The notes beneath the pieces are model-generated. The model saw only the letters and a list, made by a program, of their open reading frames with translations. It was not told the DNA's origin and ran no database searches. Of a stretch of 64,000 bases of DNA, positions 26,963-35,400 are shown piece after piece. The stretch lies in NCBI RefSeq assembly GCF_036346855.1, contig NZ_CP107841.1, positions 4,096,001 through 4,160,000 of the forward strand, written 5' to 3'. Origin of the DNA: Streptomyces europaeiscabiei (GTDB lineage Bacteria; Actinomycetota; Actinomycetes; Streptomycetales; Streptomycetaceae). Both the position numbers and the translations under genes were made by a program. Within the stretch, counting starts at the first letter, position 1, and each line of letters opens with the position of its first letter.

Positions 26963-27397
26963 ATGCCGGCATGGGACATCGATCCGATCAACGTGCAGAC
27001 CACGCTGAACTCGACCGGTGAGGCGGCGGGCGGTCTGGAGAAGGCCGCCAACTCGCTGGTGTCGAACATGGCGAGCGCGGCGGAGTCGGCCGGTACGGCC
27101 GTGCCGGGCGGGCAGTTCAACGGGCCCATGATCGGGCCGGTGGCCACGGGCACCCCGCGCGTGCCGGTCGGCCCGGTCGCGGCGGCGCTGAGCAAGTACC
27201 TGCAGGAGCGGCAGCAGAAGCTGGCGTACATGGCGCAGCGGACCATCGACTCCGTACAGGGCGCGGCCAAGGCCACCAACGCCTATGTCACGGGCGACCT
27301 GGACATGGCCGCCGTGCAGCAGGCCAACGCCCTCAAGGCGACGGTGGTCCCTCCCCCGCCGGGTGTCGACGGCAACGGGGGGCAGGGGCCGAAGTGA
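26963..27397 (+). CDS. DUF6507-like small helical protein, probable toxin partner
   Basis: A 144-aa protein starting MPAWDIDPINVQ, the pattern I associate with DUF6507 proteins of Streptomyces that precede WXG100-type toxins. It is helical, rich in Ala, Gly and Asn, with a Pro-rich tail and no signal peptide or membrane helix. It overlaps the toxin start by 4 bp, so production is coupled. By analogy with WXG100 and LXG partners it probably pairs with the toxin's N-terminal helices for export. The ATG at 26963 has a G-rich RBS 8 nt upstream. The family name is recalled, not verified. Confidence 0.75.
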   Translation: MPAWDIDPINVQTTLNSTGEAAGGLEKAANSLVSNMASAAESAGTAVPGGQFNGPMIGPVATGTPRVPVGPVAAALSKYLQERQQKLAYMAQRTIDSVQGAAKATNAYVTGDLDMAAVQQANALKATVVPPPPGVDGNGGQGPK

Positions 27398-29790
27398 GCG
27401 ACGACATCCCCGTCATCCCGGAGGAGGTCCCCGAGTTCACCGGCAACCTGGAGCTGCTCGACCAGAACATCGCGGGCGTCCGCTCGGCCGGCACCTCCCT
27501 GAAGGACTCGGGCTCGGCGATCCACACCCGCTTCGGCGGCCTCTCCGCGTACTACAAGGCGCCCGAGGCGGAAGCGCTGTTCGCGACGACCGCGCCGGTG
27601 GCGGCCAAGGGCGAGGAGTTCGCCACGGAACTGGAGACCGTGGCCTCCGCGCTGGACACGTACGCCGCGGCCGTCGGCCCCCTCAAGCAGAAGTTCGACC
27701 AGCTCCGCCAGGACGCGATCGCCTTCCGCAACAAGATCGAGGGCGACGACGAGTGGCGGGCCGACGGCGACCTCGTCGAGGAGAACAACAACCGCCGCTC
27801 GGACATCAACGCCGCGTACGCGGCCTTCCAGGCCGCCGAACGCGACTGCTACAACAAGATCGTCGCGCTGGTCGGCGGCGAGGCGCTCGTCGTCAACGAC
27901 GGCTCGGACAAAGAGAACATGTACGGCTACCGGGGCGAGGACCTCAACAACGCCGGCGGTCTGCCCTGGGGCGACCCGGTCGAGGAGTCCAACCCCTGGT
28001 ACTACGTCCACGAGCACGTCTGGGACTTCGCGGTCGGCTTCGTCGTCGACGGCGTGTGGGGCACGATCAAGGGCCTCGGCACACTGGTGGGCTTCAACGG
28101 CTGGGACGCGGCGGGCCAGGCCTGGGTCGGCCTCGGCAAGCTCGCCACGGGCATCCTCATCACCGCCGTACCGGTGGTGGGCACGGCGTACTGGCTGGCT
28201 CCCGACGACAAGCTGCCCTCCTGGCTGCGCGACTCCCGTACGGCCGTCGTGGAGACCGGCAAGGCGCTGATCGCCTACGACGAGTGGGGCAAGAACCCGG
28301 CCCGGGCGGCCGGGGCGGTGACCTTCAACGTCGTGACCACGATCTTCACGGGCGGCGCGGGTGGAGCGGTCTCCGGCGCCGGCAAGGCGGGCGCCATCGC
28401 CAAGGCCATCTCCTTCGCGGGCAAGGCCGGCAGGATCGTCGACCCGATGACGTACATCACCAAGGGCGTCGGCGCGACGGCGGTGAAGATCAGCGACGTC
28501 ATGGCGAGCCTGCGCGGCATCACCGACGGCACGCACATCAAGCTCGGCGAGGGCACGTACCGGATCGCCGACGCGCCCAACATCACGGACGATCTGCCGG
28601 CCGGCCTGACCCCCGAGAACAGCGTCCGCATGGAGACGCCCAAGGGCGAGGTCGTCTACCTCGACACCGACACCCTGCTCGTGCACAACGCCGACGGCAC
28701 GGTCCGGGAGTCCCTTGACGGCATCAAGCACGAGGGCACGGCGGCGGAGCGGGGCGTCGATGTGTCGCGGTCCGAGCCGGAGTTGGTGGGGGCCGGGGCG
28801 AAGGTGGGCGACGGCGGTACGGCTGTGGGGCGGGTCGGGGACGACGGCCTGCCGGGCGGGCGTACGGACAATCTGCCGGGCGGGCGCGGTGACAACCTGC
28901 CGGGTGGCCGCGCCGATGACCTGGGCCGGGGGCCGGCCGGGAGTCATGAGACGCCGGGCGGTGGCGGTCGTGGCGAGACGCCGGGCGGCGGGACCGACGG
29001 ACCCGGCAGCGGCGGTACCGACAGCCCCGGTGGCGGCGACGGCCCGGGTGGTGGGCCTCCGCAGGATCCGCCGGGCGGCGGCACGGGTGCCGCCGACGAC
29101 GGGGCGAACGACCCCGGCGGCTGGGAGCGGCAGGACGGCGACCCTCAGCCGTTCGAGCGCGGCGGTCAGCTGGAGGACCGGGTCCGTCAGGAGATGCGGG
29201 GGACGAAGGTCAAGCCCGGCGACCTGGAGCGGGTGCTGGACAACCTGGCCGGTCATCCCGCCGGCCGGGAGATCGCCGAGACCATCGCGTCCGGCCGTTT
29301 CGACGGCGCCACGGGTTTCGACCAGACGGTCTCCAGCCTGGCCCATGCGGACAAGATGTCCGGTGGCATCGAGCAGTTGCGCTTGGGCAACCGGCTGTAC
29401 GAGAGCGGCGTCCGCGACATCTCCTTCGAGGTCAAGGGCGGCTTCGACATCAAGCCCGGAGTCAGGACCGGCGAGGGCACGGACCTGGACGTCATGGCCC
29501 GGGACGCGGCCGGCAACGTCCACGGCTACCAGTTCAAGGAAGTCGCGAACCCCAAGAGGACCGTCAAGAAGATCTTCGACAACATGCAGCAGTTGGCGCA
29601 GTCCGGTGCCGACTTCAAGACTTTCGTGGTCGACACGAAAGGCACGATGGCCGACCATGCGGCCATGAGGACGGCACAGCGGCTCACCGAGGTGTACGGG
29701 AAGACCAACGTGCAGTTCATCATCCGTGTCGAGGACGGGGTCATGCGGATCCCGCCCGACGGTACGTTCATGCCGGAGGCAGCACTGTGA
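27394..29790 (+). CDS. probable polymorphic toxin with C-terminal nuclease-like domain
   Basis: A 798-aa multidomain protein. Residues 1-165 are alpha-helical, like WXG/LXG export domains. Residues 205-340 contain hydrophobic Gly/Ala-rich helices. A short beta segment follows (375-430), then a Gly/Pro/Asp-rich linker (485-580) with LPGGR and PGGG repeats, then a compact C-terminal domain (600-798). That domain has E679, D697/D699 and Q713-F-K715, spaced like a PD-(D/E)XK nuclease whose last acid is Gln. The GTG start overlaps the partner gene (GTGA) and the stop overlaps the candidate immunity gene (GTGA). The toxin call rests on architecture and context; nuclease activity is inference. Confidence 0.75.
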   Translation: MSDDIPVIPEEVPEFTGNLELLDQNIAGVRSAGTSLKDSGSAIHTRFGGLSAYYKAPEAEALFATTAPVAAKGEEFATELETVASALDTYAAAVGPLKQKFDQLRQDAIAFRNKIEGDDEWRADGDLVEENNNRRSDINAAYAAFQAAERDCYNKIVALVGGEALVVNDGSDKENMYGYRGEDLNNAGGLPWGDPVEESNPWYYVHEHVWDFAVGFVVDGVWGTIKGLGTLVGFNGWDAAGQAWVGLGKLATGILITAVPVVGTAYWLAPDDKLPSWLRDSRTAVVETGKALIAYDEWGKNPARAAGAVTFNVVTTIFTGGAGGAVSGAGKAGAIAKAISFAGKAGRIVDPMTYITKGVGATAVKISDVMASLRGITDGTHIKLGEGTYRIADAPNITDDLPAGLTPENSVRMETPKGEVVYLDTDTLLVHNADGTVRESLDGIKHEGTAAERGVDVSRSEPELVGAGAKVGDGGTAVGRVGDDGLPGGRTDNLPGGRGDNLPGGRADDLGRGPAGSHETPGGGGRGETPGGGTDGPGSGGTDSPGGGDGPGGGPPQDPPGGGTGAADDGANDPGGWERQDGDPQPFERGGQLEDRVRQEMRGTKVKPGDLERVLDNLAGHPAGREIAETIASGRFDGATGFDQTVSSLAHADKMSGGIEQLRLGNRLYESGVRDISFEVKGGFDIKPGVRTGEGTDLDVMARDAAGNVHGYQFKEVANPKRTVKKIFDNMQQLAQSGADFKTFVVDTKGTMADHAAMRTAQRLTEVYGKTNVQFIIRVEDGVMRIPPDGTFMPEAAL

Positions 29791-30812
29791 TCGCCAGCAC
29801 CCCTGTCGCCCGCTGGACCTGGGGACGCGACACCGAGAACGGAAGTGATGTCACGGAGTGCCTCCAGGCCCTGCTCGGCGCGTATTCCGTTCTCGCGCGG
29901 CACCGGCTGGCCGTCGGCGCTCCGACGGTCCATGTGTCCGTCCACGAGGCGGGCGGCTCGGACAACCGCCTCTTCGAGGGCGACCTCCCGCTCGGCGAGG
30001 TGCCGTCCGCCGCCGACACGGTCCGGACACTGACTGCCCGGATCGAGGGGGAGCTGCGCCCCGGCGAGATCGGTGCCGTGTACGCCGACATCGTCTGCCA
30101 TGGCGTCGTGCGGGCCCCCGACGCGGACGGCGAGACCCACGAGGAGCGGCTGTTCGTGCTCGGTGCCTCGGCCTTCCTGGACTACGTCACCGCCGACCTC
30201 AGGACCTTCTCGGACGCCTGGATGCCGTACGACCTGGAGGGGCGCCCTCAGGCCGGCGTCCACGCCGCGAACTACCCACGGCTGGCCGCAGCGCTGCGCG
30301 ACCTGTCCGAGGTGCTGGACGCGGAGATCGACCCGGACGACCCGACGTACTTCGGCAGGCCGACCGAGACGGGCGTCGACAACTTCTTCGAACCGGACGG
30401 CTCCCCCTCCGACGTGTGGTCCCGTTTCGAGATCCCGAGGCGCACCGAGGTCTTCCGGCACGGACCCGTCTTCGACTCCGTGGGCTACAAGCGGTCCAGG
30501 GCCGGGCAGGTCCGGTACGTCCCGGTCGTCGCCGACCACGGCGGCGTCCTCGGCTACCTCTGGGCCTCGGACGCGGACGCCGCCGCCAGCTTCGAGCCCC
30601 GCGAGGCGGCCGGGGAAGAGGCCCGCAAGGCAGGCCTCGTCTGGCTCGACCGCCTGCACGAGTCGTACGAGCACGGCCTGACCCCGACCGAGGCTCTCAC
30701 CGCCTGCGCCCGCACGCCCGCCGACCCGGTCGCCGGCCACATCCCCCCGACTGCCGAGCCCCGCTCCCTCCCGCTGGACGACCTGCGCGAACTCGCCGGG
30801 CACGGCGACTGA
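29787..30812 (+). CDS. candidate immunity protein, two-part
   Basis: A 341-aa cytosolic acidic protein with no signal peptide. It overlaps the toxin stop by 4 bp, the classic place for an immunity gene. Residues 1-200 are co-linear with the whole of the next protein; shared points include W-x-P-(F/Y)-D, NxPRLxAALR and PTYFG (about 140-195). Residues 200-341 form a second domain (GYKRSRAGQVRYVPVV, GYLWASD) with no counterpart in the neighbour. I do not recognise a named immunity family. It could neutralise the nuclease-like domain, or it could be an accessory protein. Confidence 0.7.
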   Translation: MIASTPVARWTWGRDTENGSDVTECLQALLGAYSVLARHRLAVGAPTVHVSVHEAGGSDNRLFEGDLPLGEVPSAADTVRTLTARIEGELRPGEIGAVYADIVCHGVVRAPDADGETHEERLFVLGASAFLDYVTADLRTFSDAWMPYDLEGRPQAGVHAANYPRLAAALRDLSEVLDAEIDPDDPTYFGRPTETGVDNFFEPDGSPSDVWSRFEIPRRTEVFRHGPVFDSVGYKRSRAGQVRYVPVVADHGGVLGYLWASDADAAASFEPREAAGEEARKAGLVWLDRLHESYEHGLTPTEALTACARTPADPVAGHIPPTAEPRSLPLDDLRELAGHGD

Positions 30813-30838
30813 ACCGTCACGGGACGGTACTGAGTCAC

Positions 30839-30877
30839 GGTGGTGAGTGACGGTGGTGAGTGACGGTGGTGAGTGAT
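30839..30877 (+). repeat. 13-bp triplication over a start region
   Basis: GGTGGTGAGTGAC occurs at 30839 and 30852, and with a final T at 30865. Each copy has GTG codons and a purine-rich RBS-like GGTGAG. The last copy runs into GTGATG, where translation of the second immunity-like gene starts. Confidence 0.85.
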
Positions 30878-31517
30878 GTCAACGCTCCTCCGCTCCCGCA
30901 GCACGTGCGCGTCATGGACATGGGAACTCGATGGCTTCGTGCCCGCCGGCCTGAGATCCGCGCTGTCCGTGGCGGCCCGGATGTCCGCCGTGCTGCGCGA
31001 GCACGAGCTGCTCGTACCCGACAGCCTCGAAGGGGACTGGTTCGTGTACGGCAGCGGCGGCACCGGGCTCATCACCCGCATGTCGCTCCAGGGGCCGATC
31101 GACGACGAGGACGTACCCTCACGCGTCGAGCGGAGCCGTCCCGCCGGCTTCCCCGACGCGTCGGTGGGGAGCATCCTCGTCATGGGCGCCGGGACCTGGC
31201 TCGACGCGACGGGCGAGAAGCGCGGGGAACACCGGCTGGTCGAGCTGACGGTAGCCCCCGACGCACCCGGGATCTGGGCGGAACTGGCCGTCTTCCACGA
31301 CATCTGGGGCCCGTTCGACTTCCGGGGCGAGCCGCATCCGGACATCGAGCGACAGAACGCCCCACGCCTCACGGCAGCCCTCCGGTCCCTCGACGCGCTG
31401 CTGGGCGTCCCCGCCGAGCCCGGCGAGCCGACGTACTTCGGCTCCGCCGAGGGTCACGGCATCAAAGCCCCGGACGTGATCGCCGGCCGCGGCCCCGACC
31501 TGACCGACCTTCTCTGA
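30873..31517 (+). CDS. candidate immunity protein, short paralogue
   Basis: A 214-aa acidic cytosolic protein that starts at GTG 30873 or ATG 30876. Its full length aligns with the first 200 residues of the preceding protein: VFHDIWGPFDFRGEP matches TFSDAWMPYDLEGRP, and NAPRLTAALRSL and PTYFG recur at the same residue numbers. Duplicate immunity genes are common in polymorphic toxin loci, where spare copies protect against related toxins. It lies 60 bp after the first copy with a repeated start region between them. Confidence 0.68.
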   Translation: MMSTLLRSRSTCASWTWELDGFVPAGLRSALSVAARMSAVLREHELLVPDSLEGDWFVYGSGGTGLITRMSLQGPIDDEDVPSRVERSRPAGFPDASVGSILVMGAGTWLDATGEKRGEHRLVELTVAPDAPGIWAELAVFHDIWGPFDFRGEPHPDIERQNAPRLTAALRSLDALLGVPAEPGEPTYFGSAEGHGIKAPDVIAGRGPDLTDLL

Positions 31518-31919
31518 CCGCCCTTCTCTGACCCAGGCACGCCGCCGTGCCCCGCGTCGCCGATGTACGCGGCGCGCGGCCGGCCGTGCACCGGGGGCTC
31601 ACCCCTCCCCCGGTGCCCGTCGACCCGCAGCGGTCCTTCGTCGCGGTCCCCGGGTCGGCCGTGGGCGACGTGCTCGTCGTGTCCTTCGAGTTCGGGCCCC
31701 CGAAGGGGCGTTCTCGGCGTGCTTCCCCCCCTCCCCCCCAAGCCGACCACGCCGGTGAGATGTGCGGAGGTGGTGGCCGGGATCCGGCGAAGCCACGGCC
31801 GACACGCGGATGGCCATCCCCCGCCGGGGAACGCTTGTCGAACACGGCGGGCTCCAACCTCCCGACGTCATCGCGCGCTTCCGCCGCTAGGCCGTGACCA
31901 CGGTCATGACCCAGGGGCC
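31518..31919. other. no intact gene, possible eroded coding remnant
   Basis: Short coding-like pieces occur in different frames, for example FVAVPGSAVGDVLVVSFEFG near 31638 and a short stretch ending PDVIARFRR at 31891. None forms a complete gene with a start and a normal length. A decayed third immunity or toxin fragment is possible, but I cannot show it. Confidence 0.35.
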
Positions 31920-31997
31920 TGACGGCCCTCGGTATGACAGCCCTCGGTCATGACGGCCCTCGGTCATAACGATCCTCGGTATGACGGCCCTCGGTCA
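31920..31997. repeat. five imperfect 15-16-bp tandem units over a gene end
   Basis: Variants of TGACGGCCCTCGGTCA start at 31920, 31935, 31951, 31967 and 31982. The array covers the stop codon (31964-31966) and the last residues of the lipoprotein gene, so copy-number changes would alter its C terminus. Confidence 0.8.
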
Positions 31998-32482
31998 TCG
32001 CCCGGTTCGTAGCCGCTGATGACGTACTCGGCCTCGTCGTCGATCGCGTTCTCGTCCTGGTCCAGGGTGATCCGCGAGGGACGCCCGTCGGGGGCGTACT
32101 CCACCTCCGCCGTGTCCGCCTGCTCGTCCCAGGCCTTCTCCAGCCGGTCCAGCAGTTCGCCGATCTTGGGGATCCGATCAGGTCCCTGCTCCACCATCCA
32201 CCGACTGTCGTCGTCGAGGCCGACGGCCTCGGCCACCTTTCCGTCCCGGACCGTCACGCGGAAGGTCCCCGCCAGGACCTGCGACGTCGACGTGAGTGTG
32301 TAGACGTACGAGGCGGGCTCGTGCCACGTGATCTTGTTCTGTGCCGTGGTGCCCTTCGCCGAGGCCTTCCCGGTCGATTCGGGAGACGTCTCGCCGTCAC
32401 AGGCGGCACTCGCCCCCACCGTCCCCGCGATCAGCGCGGCGGCTAAGAACACGGAACGAGCACGGAAGCGTACGACAGTCAC
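31964..32482 (-). CDS. small lipoprotein, DUF6174-like
   Basis: A 172-aa exported lipoprotein: basic N terminus, hydrophobic core and lipobox ASAAC with Cys28. The mature part has a Ser/Thr/Lys linker and then YVYTLTSTSQVLAGTFRVTVRDGKV, a pattern I associate with DUF6174. Function is unknown; it would be anchored on the outer face of the membrane. The GTG at 32482 follows a G-rich stretch. The last 12 residues are encoded by the 16-bp repeat array, so the natural C terminus may be worn. It lies downstream of the TetR gene on the same strand. Confidence 0.8.
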   Translation of the reverse strand: MTVVRFRARSVFLAAALIAGTVGASAACDGETSPESTGKASAKGTTAQNKITWHEPASYVYTLTSTSQVLAGTFRVTVRDGKVAEAVGLDDDSRWMVEQGPDRIPKIGELLDRLEKAWDEQADTAEVEYAPDGRPSRITLDQDENAIDDEAEYVISGYEPGDDRGPSYRGSL

Positions 32483-32586
32483 GGCGACCCCATTCCTGAG
32501 CGGTTGGTGACTATGACGCCGCCCGCCTCCGGAACGTTCGGTTCATTCACAATCCCCGCCCCCGGTGCCGCCCCGCACCGACGCCC

Positions 32587-33225
32587 CTACAACGCCCGCA
32601 ACGCCGCTGCCGTAGCCCGAGTCAGACTCTCCAGATACCCCTTCGGCAGCTTCGGCGCCCGCACGACCACCGACCGCCAGTACAGCGGCCCGGAGATCAC
32701 GTCCAGGGCCAGGTCCTCGTCCACGCCCTGCCGGACCTCGCCCCTCGCGACCGCGGCCGCGAGGATCCCGGTGGCCACGCTCTGCTGGCCCTCCCGCAGC
32801 GCCTTCTGCATGGCCTCGGCGATCTCCGGGTTACGGGCGGCCTCGGCCTGGAGGTCGGGGATGATCTGGCCGGCGACCGGGTGGCGCAGGGCGCGGGACG
32901 TGACCTCGTAGAGGAGACGGAGGTCGCCCTCCAACGAGCCCGTGTCCGGCATCGGCAGGCCCTGGACGGCCACCGCCGAGACGAGGTCCAGCACCAGGTG
33001 CAGTTTGGAGCGCCAGCGCCGGTACACCGCCGTCTTGCCGACGCCCGCGCGGCGCGCGATCCCCTCGATGGACATCCTGGCGTAGCCGACGGCCGCCAGT
33101 TCCCCGAAGACCGCCGCCCGGATCGCCTCGGTCACGTCCTCCCGGAGCACGGCCGCCCCGGCGGGGGCCCGGCGGCGCGGCCGTGGCGGCGGCTGCGCTT
33201 CGGAGGGGTCGGCGTTCGTCGTCAT
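32587..33225 (-). CDS. TetR-family transcriptional regulator
   Basis: A 212-aa regulator with the TetR helix-turn-helix at about 45-70 (MSIEGIARRAGVGKTAVYRRW) and a C-terminal ligand-binding part resembling TetR_C_16-like domains (GQIIPDLQAEAARNPEIAEAM). It is divergent from the exporter permease across 210 bp. That gap contains an imperfect palindrome (CGAAACG...GCGTTCCG, 33250-33268) where it might bind. It may control the exporter, itself, or both. The ATG at 33225 is preferred to the TTG/CTG-like extension at 33237. Confidence 0.9.
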   Translation of the reverse strand: MTTNADPSEAQPPPRPRRRAPAGAAVLREDVTEAIRAAVFGELAAVGYARMSIEGIARRAGVGKTAVYRRWRSKLHLVLDLVSAVAVQGLPMPDTGSLEGDLRLLYEVTSRALRHPVAGQIIPDLQAEAARNPEIAEAMQKALREGQQSVATGILAAAVARGEVRQGVDEDLALDVISGPLYWRSVVVRAPKLPKGYLESLTRATAAALRAL

Positions 33226-33435
33226 GCCCCACAGCATAGGGCGTGACGACGAAACGGTTGCGTTCCGACGTCGAATCGGCTTACCCTCACGTTGCGACGA
33301 TACGGTCCCGTCCCGACGTAAGAGCAGGGCAAGGGCGGCGTAAGAAGCATGAGACGCCGGCAGTCGAACCGCCCGGCAGCGACACAGTCGGACAGCCCGG
33401 CACGCGGGACGCCCCCACTAGCGAAAGCAGCGGAT

Positions 33436-34392
33436 GTGAGCCAGGTCCTCCACACACCGCCACCCCCCACGGCGGCCGACCCCCAGGCCGCCCCGGCCGT
33501 CCCCGCCGCCCCGGGCGCCCCCGCCGAGACCCCGGCCCAGCTCGCCGAGCGGTACGGCCTCAGCGTCAGCGGGGCCCGCCCCTCCCTCGGCGCGTACGTA
33601 CGGCAGCTGTGGGCCAGGCGGCACTTCATCACCGCCTTCGCCACGGCGAAGCTGACCGCGCAGTACAGCCAGGCGAAGCTGGGCCAGGTCTGGCAGATCG
33701 CGAACCCGCTGCTCAACGCGGCGGTCTACTACCTGATCTTCGGTCTGCTCATGGGCACCAAGAAGGGCGTGCCGGACTACGTCCCGTTCCTCGTGACCGG
33801 CGTGTTCGTGTGGACCTTCACCCAGAGCTCGATCATGGCGGGCACCCGGGCCATATCCGGCAGCCTCGGCCTGGTCCGGGCCCTGCACTTCCCCCGGGCC
33901 TCGCTGCCCCTGTCGTACTGCCTGCAGCAGCTCCAGCAGCTGCTGTTCTCCATGGCCGCGCTGGTCGTGATCCTGCTGGCGTTCGGGGTGCCGGTCGCCC
34001 TGTCATGGCTGCTGATCGTCCCCGCGCTGACGCTTCAGTTCGTGTTCAACGCCGGGGTCGCGATGGTGATGGCGCGGATCGGCGCGAAGACCCCCGACAT
34101 CTCGCAGCTGATGCCGTTCGTGCTGCGTACCTGGATGTACACGTCGGGCGTGATGTTCAGCATCGACCACATGCTCGACGACCGGAACATCCCGGCCTTC
34201 GTCCATCTGCTGCTGGAGTGCAACCCGGCCGCCGTCTACATCGACCTCATGCGGTTCGCGCTGATCGACAGCTTCCACGGGAGCCAACTGCCGCCGCACG
34301 TCTGGGCGATCGCCGCGGGCTGGGCGCTCCTCGCGGGCGTCGGCGGGTTCATCTACTTCTGGAAGGCTGAGGAGACGTACGGCCGTGGCTGA
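33436..34392 (+). CDS. ABC-2 polysaccharide export permease, TagG-like
   Basis: A 318-aa membrane subunit of a wall-polymer exporter with six helices. It has the ABC-2 features of TagG, including QYSQAKLGQVWQIANPLLNA and the re-entrant FPRASLPLSY. Codons upstream of 33436 (AGA, CTA, AAA, GCA) are unlike Streptomyces coding DNA, so I chose the GTG at 33436 over the ATG at 33349. The first 50 residues are Pro/Ala-rich. It overlaps the ATPase gene by 8 bp, so the two are translated together. With TagF-type enzymes nearby, the substrate is probably a teichoic-acid-like polymer. Confidence 0.88.
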   Translation: MSQVLHTPPPPTAADPQAAPAVPAAPGAPAETPAQLAERYGLSVSGARPSLGAYVRQLWARRHFITAFATAKLTAQYSQAKLGQVWQIANPLLNAAVYYLIFGLLMGTKKGVPDYVPFLVTGVFVWTFTQSSIMAGTRAISGSLGLVRALHFPRASLPLSYCLQQLQQLLFSMAALVVILLAFGVPVALSWLLIVPALTLQFVFNAGVAMVMARIGAKTPDISQLMPFVLRTWMYTSGVMFSIDHMLDDRNIPAFVHLLLECNPAAVYIDLMRFALIDSFHGSQLPPHVWAIAAGWALLAGVGGFIYFWKAEETYGRG

Positions 34393-35236
34393 CATCGACA
34401 CCATCACCCCCACCTCCACCGTTCCGGGCGCGCGCCAGGAGGCGGCCCCGGACGTTCCCGCCGAACTCGTCCCCACCGTCGTCGTCGACGGCGTCGACAT
34501 CGTCTACCGCGTCAACGGCACCGGTGCCGGGCGCGGCACCGCCACCGCCGCGCTCAACCGCATCCTGCGGCGGAAGAAGTCCGAGAAGGCGGCCGGTGTG
34601 CGCACGGTGCACGCCGTACGGAACGTGTCCTTCACCGCGTACCGGGGCGAGGCCATCGGGCTCATCGGCACCAACGGCTCCGGCAAGTCGACCCTCCTCA
34701 AGGCCGTCGCCGGGCTGCTCCCCGTCGAGAACGGCCGTATCTACACCGACGGCCAGCCGTCCCTGCTCGGCGTCAACGCGGCCCTGATGAACGACCTCAC
34801 GGGTGAGCGGAACGTCCACCTCGGCGGGCTCGCCATGGGGATGTCCCGGGAACAGGTGAAGGAGCGGTACGAGGAGATCGTCGACTTCTCGGGCATCAAC
34901 GAGAAGGGCGACTTCATCACGCTCCCCATGCGCACGTACTCCTCCGGAATGGCGGCGCGGCTGCGGTTCTCCATCGCCGCCGCCAAGGACCACGACGTGC
35001 TGCTGATCGACGAGGCCCTGGCCACAGGTGACCGCTCCTTCCAGAAGCGGTCCGAGGCGCGGATCCGTGAGCTGCGGAAGCACGCCGGCACGGTCTTCCT
35101 CGTCAGCCACAACAACAAGTCGATCCGGGACACGTGCGACCGGGTGCTGTGGCTTGAGCGGGGGGAACTCCGTCTGGACGGACCTACGAACGAGGTGTTG
35201 AAGGAGTACGAGAAGTTCACCGGCGGGAAGAATTGA
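34385..35236 (+). CDS. ABC polysaccharide export ATPase, TagH-like
   Basis: A 283-aa ATPase that powers polymer export. Walker A is GTNGSGKST (95-103), the signature is SSGMA (186-190) and Walker B ends in D209-E210, followed by the H-loop VSHNN. The insert before Walker A (RRKKSEKAAG) is typical of the TagH/Wzt-type subfamily. There is no C-terminal carbohydrate-binding extension, so export probably does not need a recognised chain-end tag. The IS605 element begins directly after its stop codon. The GTG start overlaps the permease. Confidence 0.92.
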   Translation: MADIDTITPTSTVPGARQEAAPDVPAELVPTVVVDGVDIVYRVNGTGAGRGTATAALNRILRRKKSEKAAGVRTVHAVRNVSFTAYRGEAIGLIGTNGSGKSTLLKAVAGLLPVENGRIYTDGQPSLLGVNAALMNDLTGERNVHLGGLAMGMSREQVKERYEEIVDFSGINEKGDFITLPMRTYSSGMAARLRFSIAAAKDHDVLLIDEALATGDRSFQKRSEARIRELRKHAGTVFLVSHNNKSIRDTCDRVLWLERGELRLDGPTNEVLKEYEKFTGGKN

Positions 35237-35400
35237 CTTGCTCCTCGGGCTGAAGCCCGAGGATTCCGGCCTTCTCGACCGAAACCTGTGCCGCTACGCG
35301 GCACGGTTTCCGGTCGGGATTCCGTGGCTTCCTGTTTCTTCGCGCTGTGCCAGAACGAGTTCTGGTCTTACCGGCGCTCCGCAGGCTGTTACCGCCAGTC
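35237..35400 (-). ncRNA. candidate omega RNA (right-end RNA) of TnpB
   Basis: TnpB proteins are known to use a guide RNA made from the 3' part of tnpB and the right end of the element. Here that segment ends with the perfect 9-bp hairpin at 35243-35262, and the guide would read into the flanking tagH 3' end. The 5' boundary is arbitrary. This is inferred from the family, not seen directly. Confidence 0.35.

Noticed and set aside
24130..27279. 1049-aa minus-strand frame across the GT2 and galE genes
   Set aside because: It has no domain and lies opposite two genes with clear motifs.
27394..29790. Toxin-like protein as an ordinary secreted enzyme
   Set aside because: There is no signal peptide, and the overlaps with partner and immunity-like genes fit a toxin cassette better.
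33250..33268. Firm TetR operator
   Set aside because: The palindrome is out of register by one base, so it is mentioned only as a possibility.
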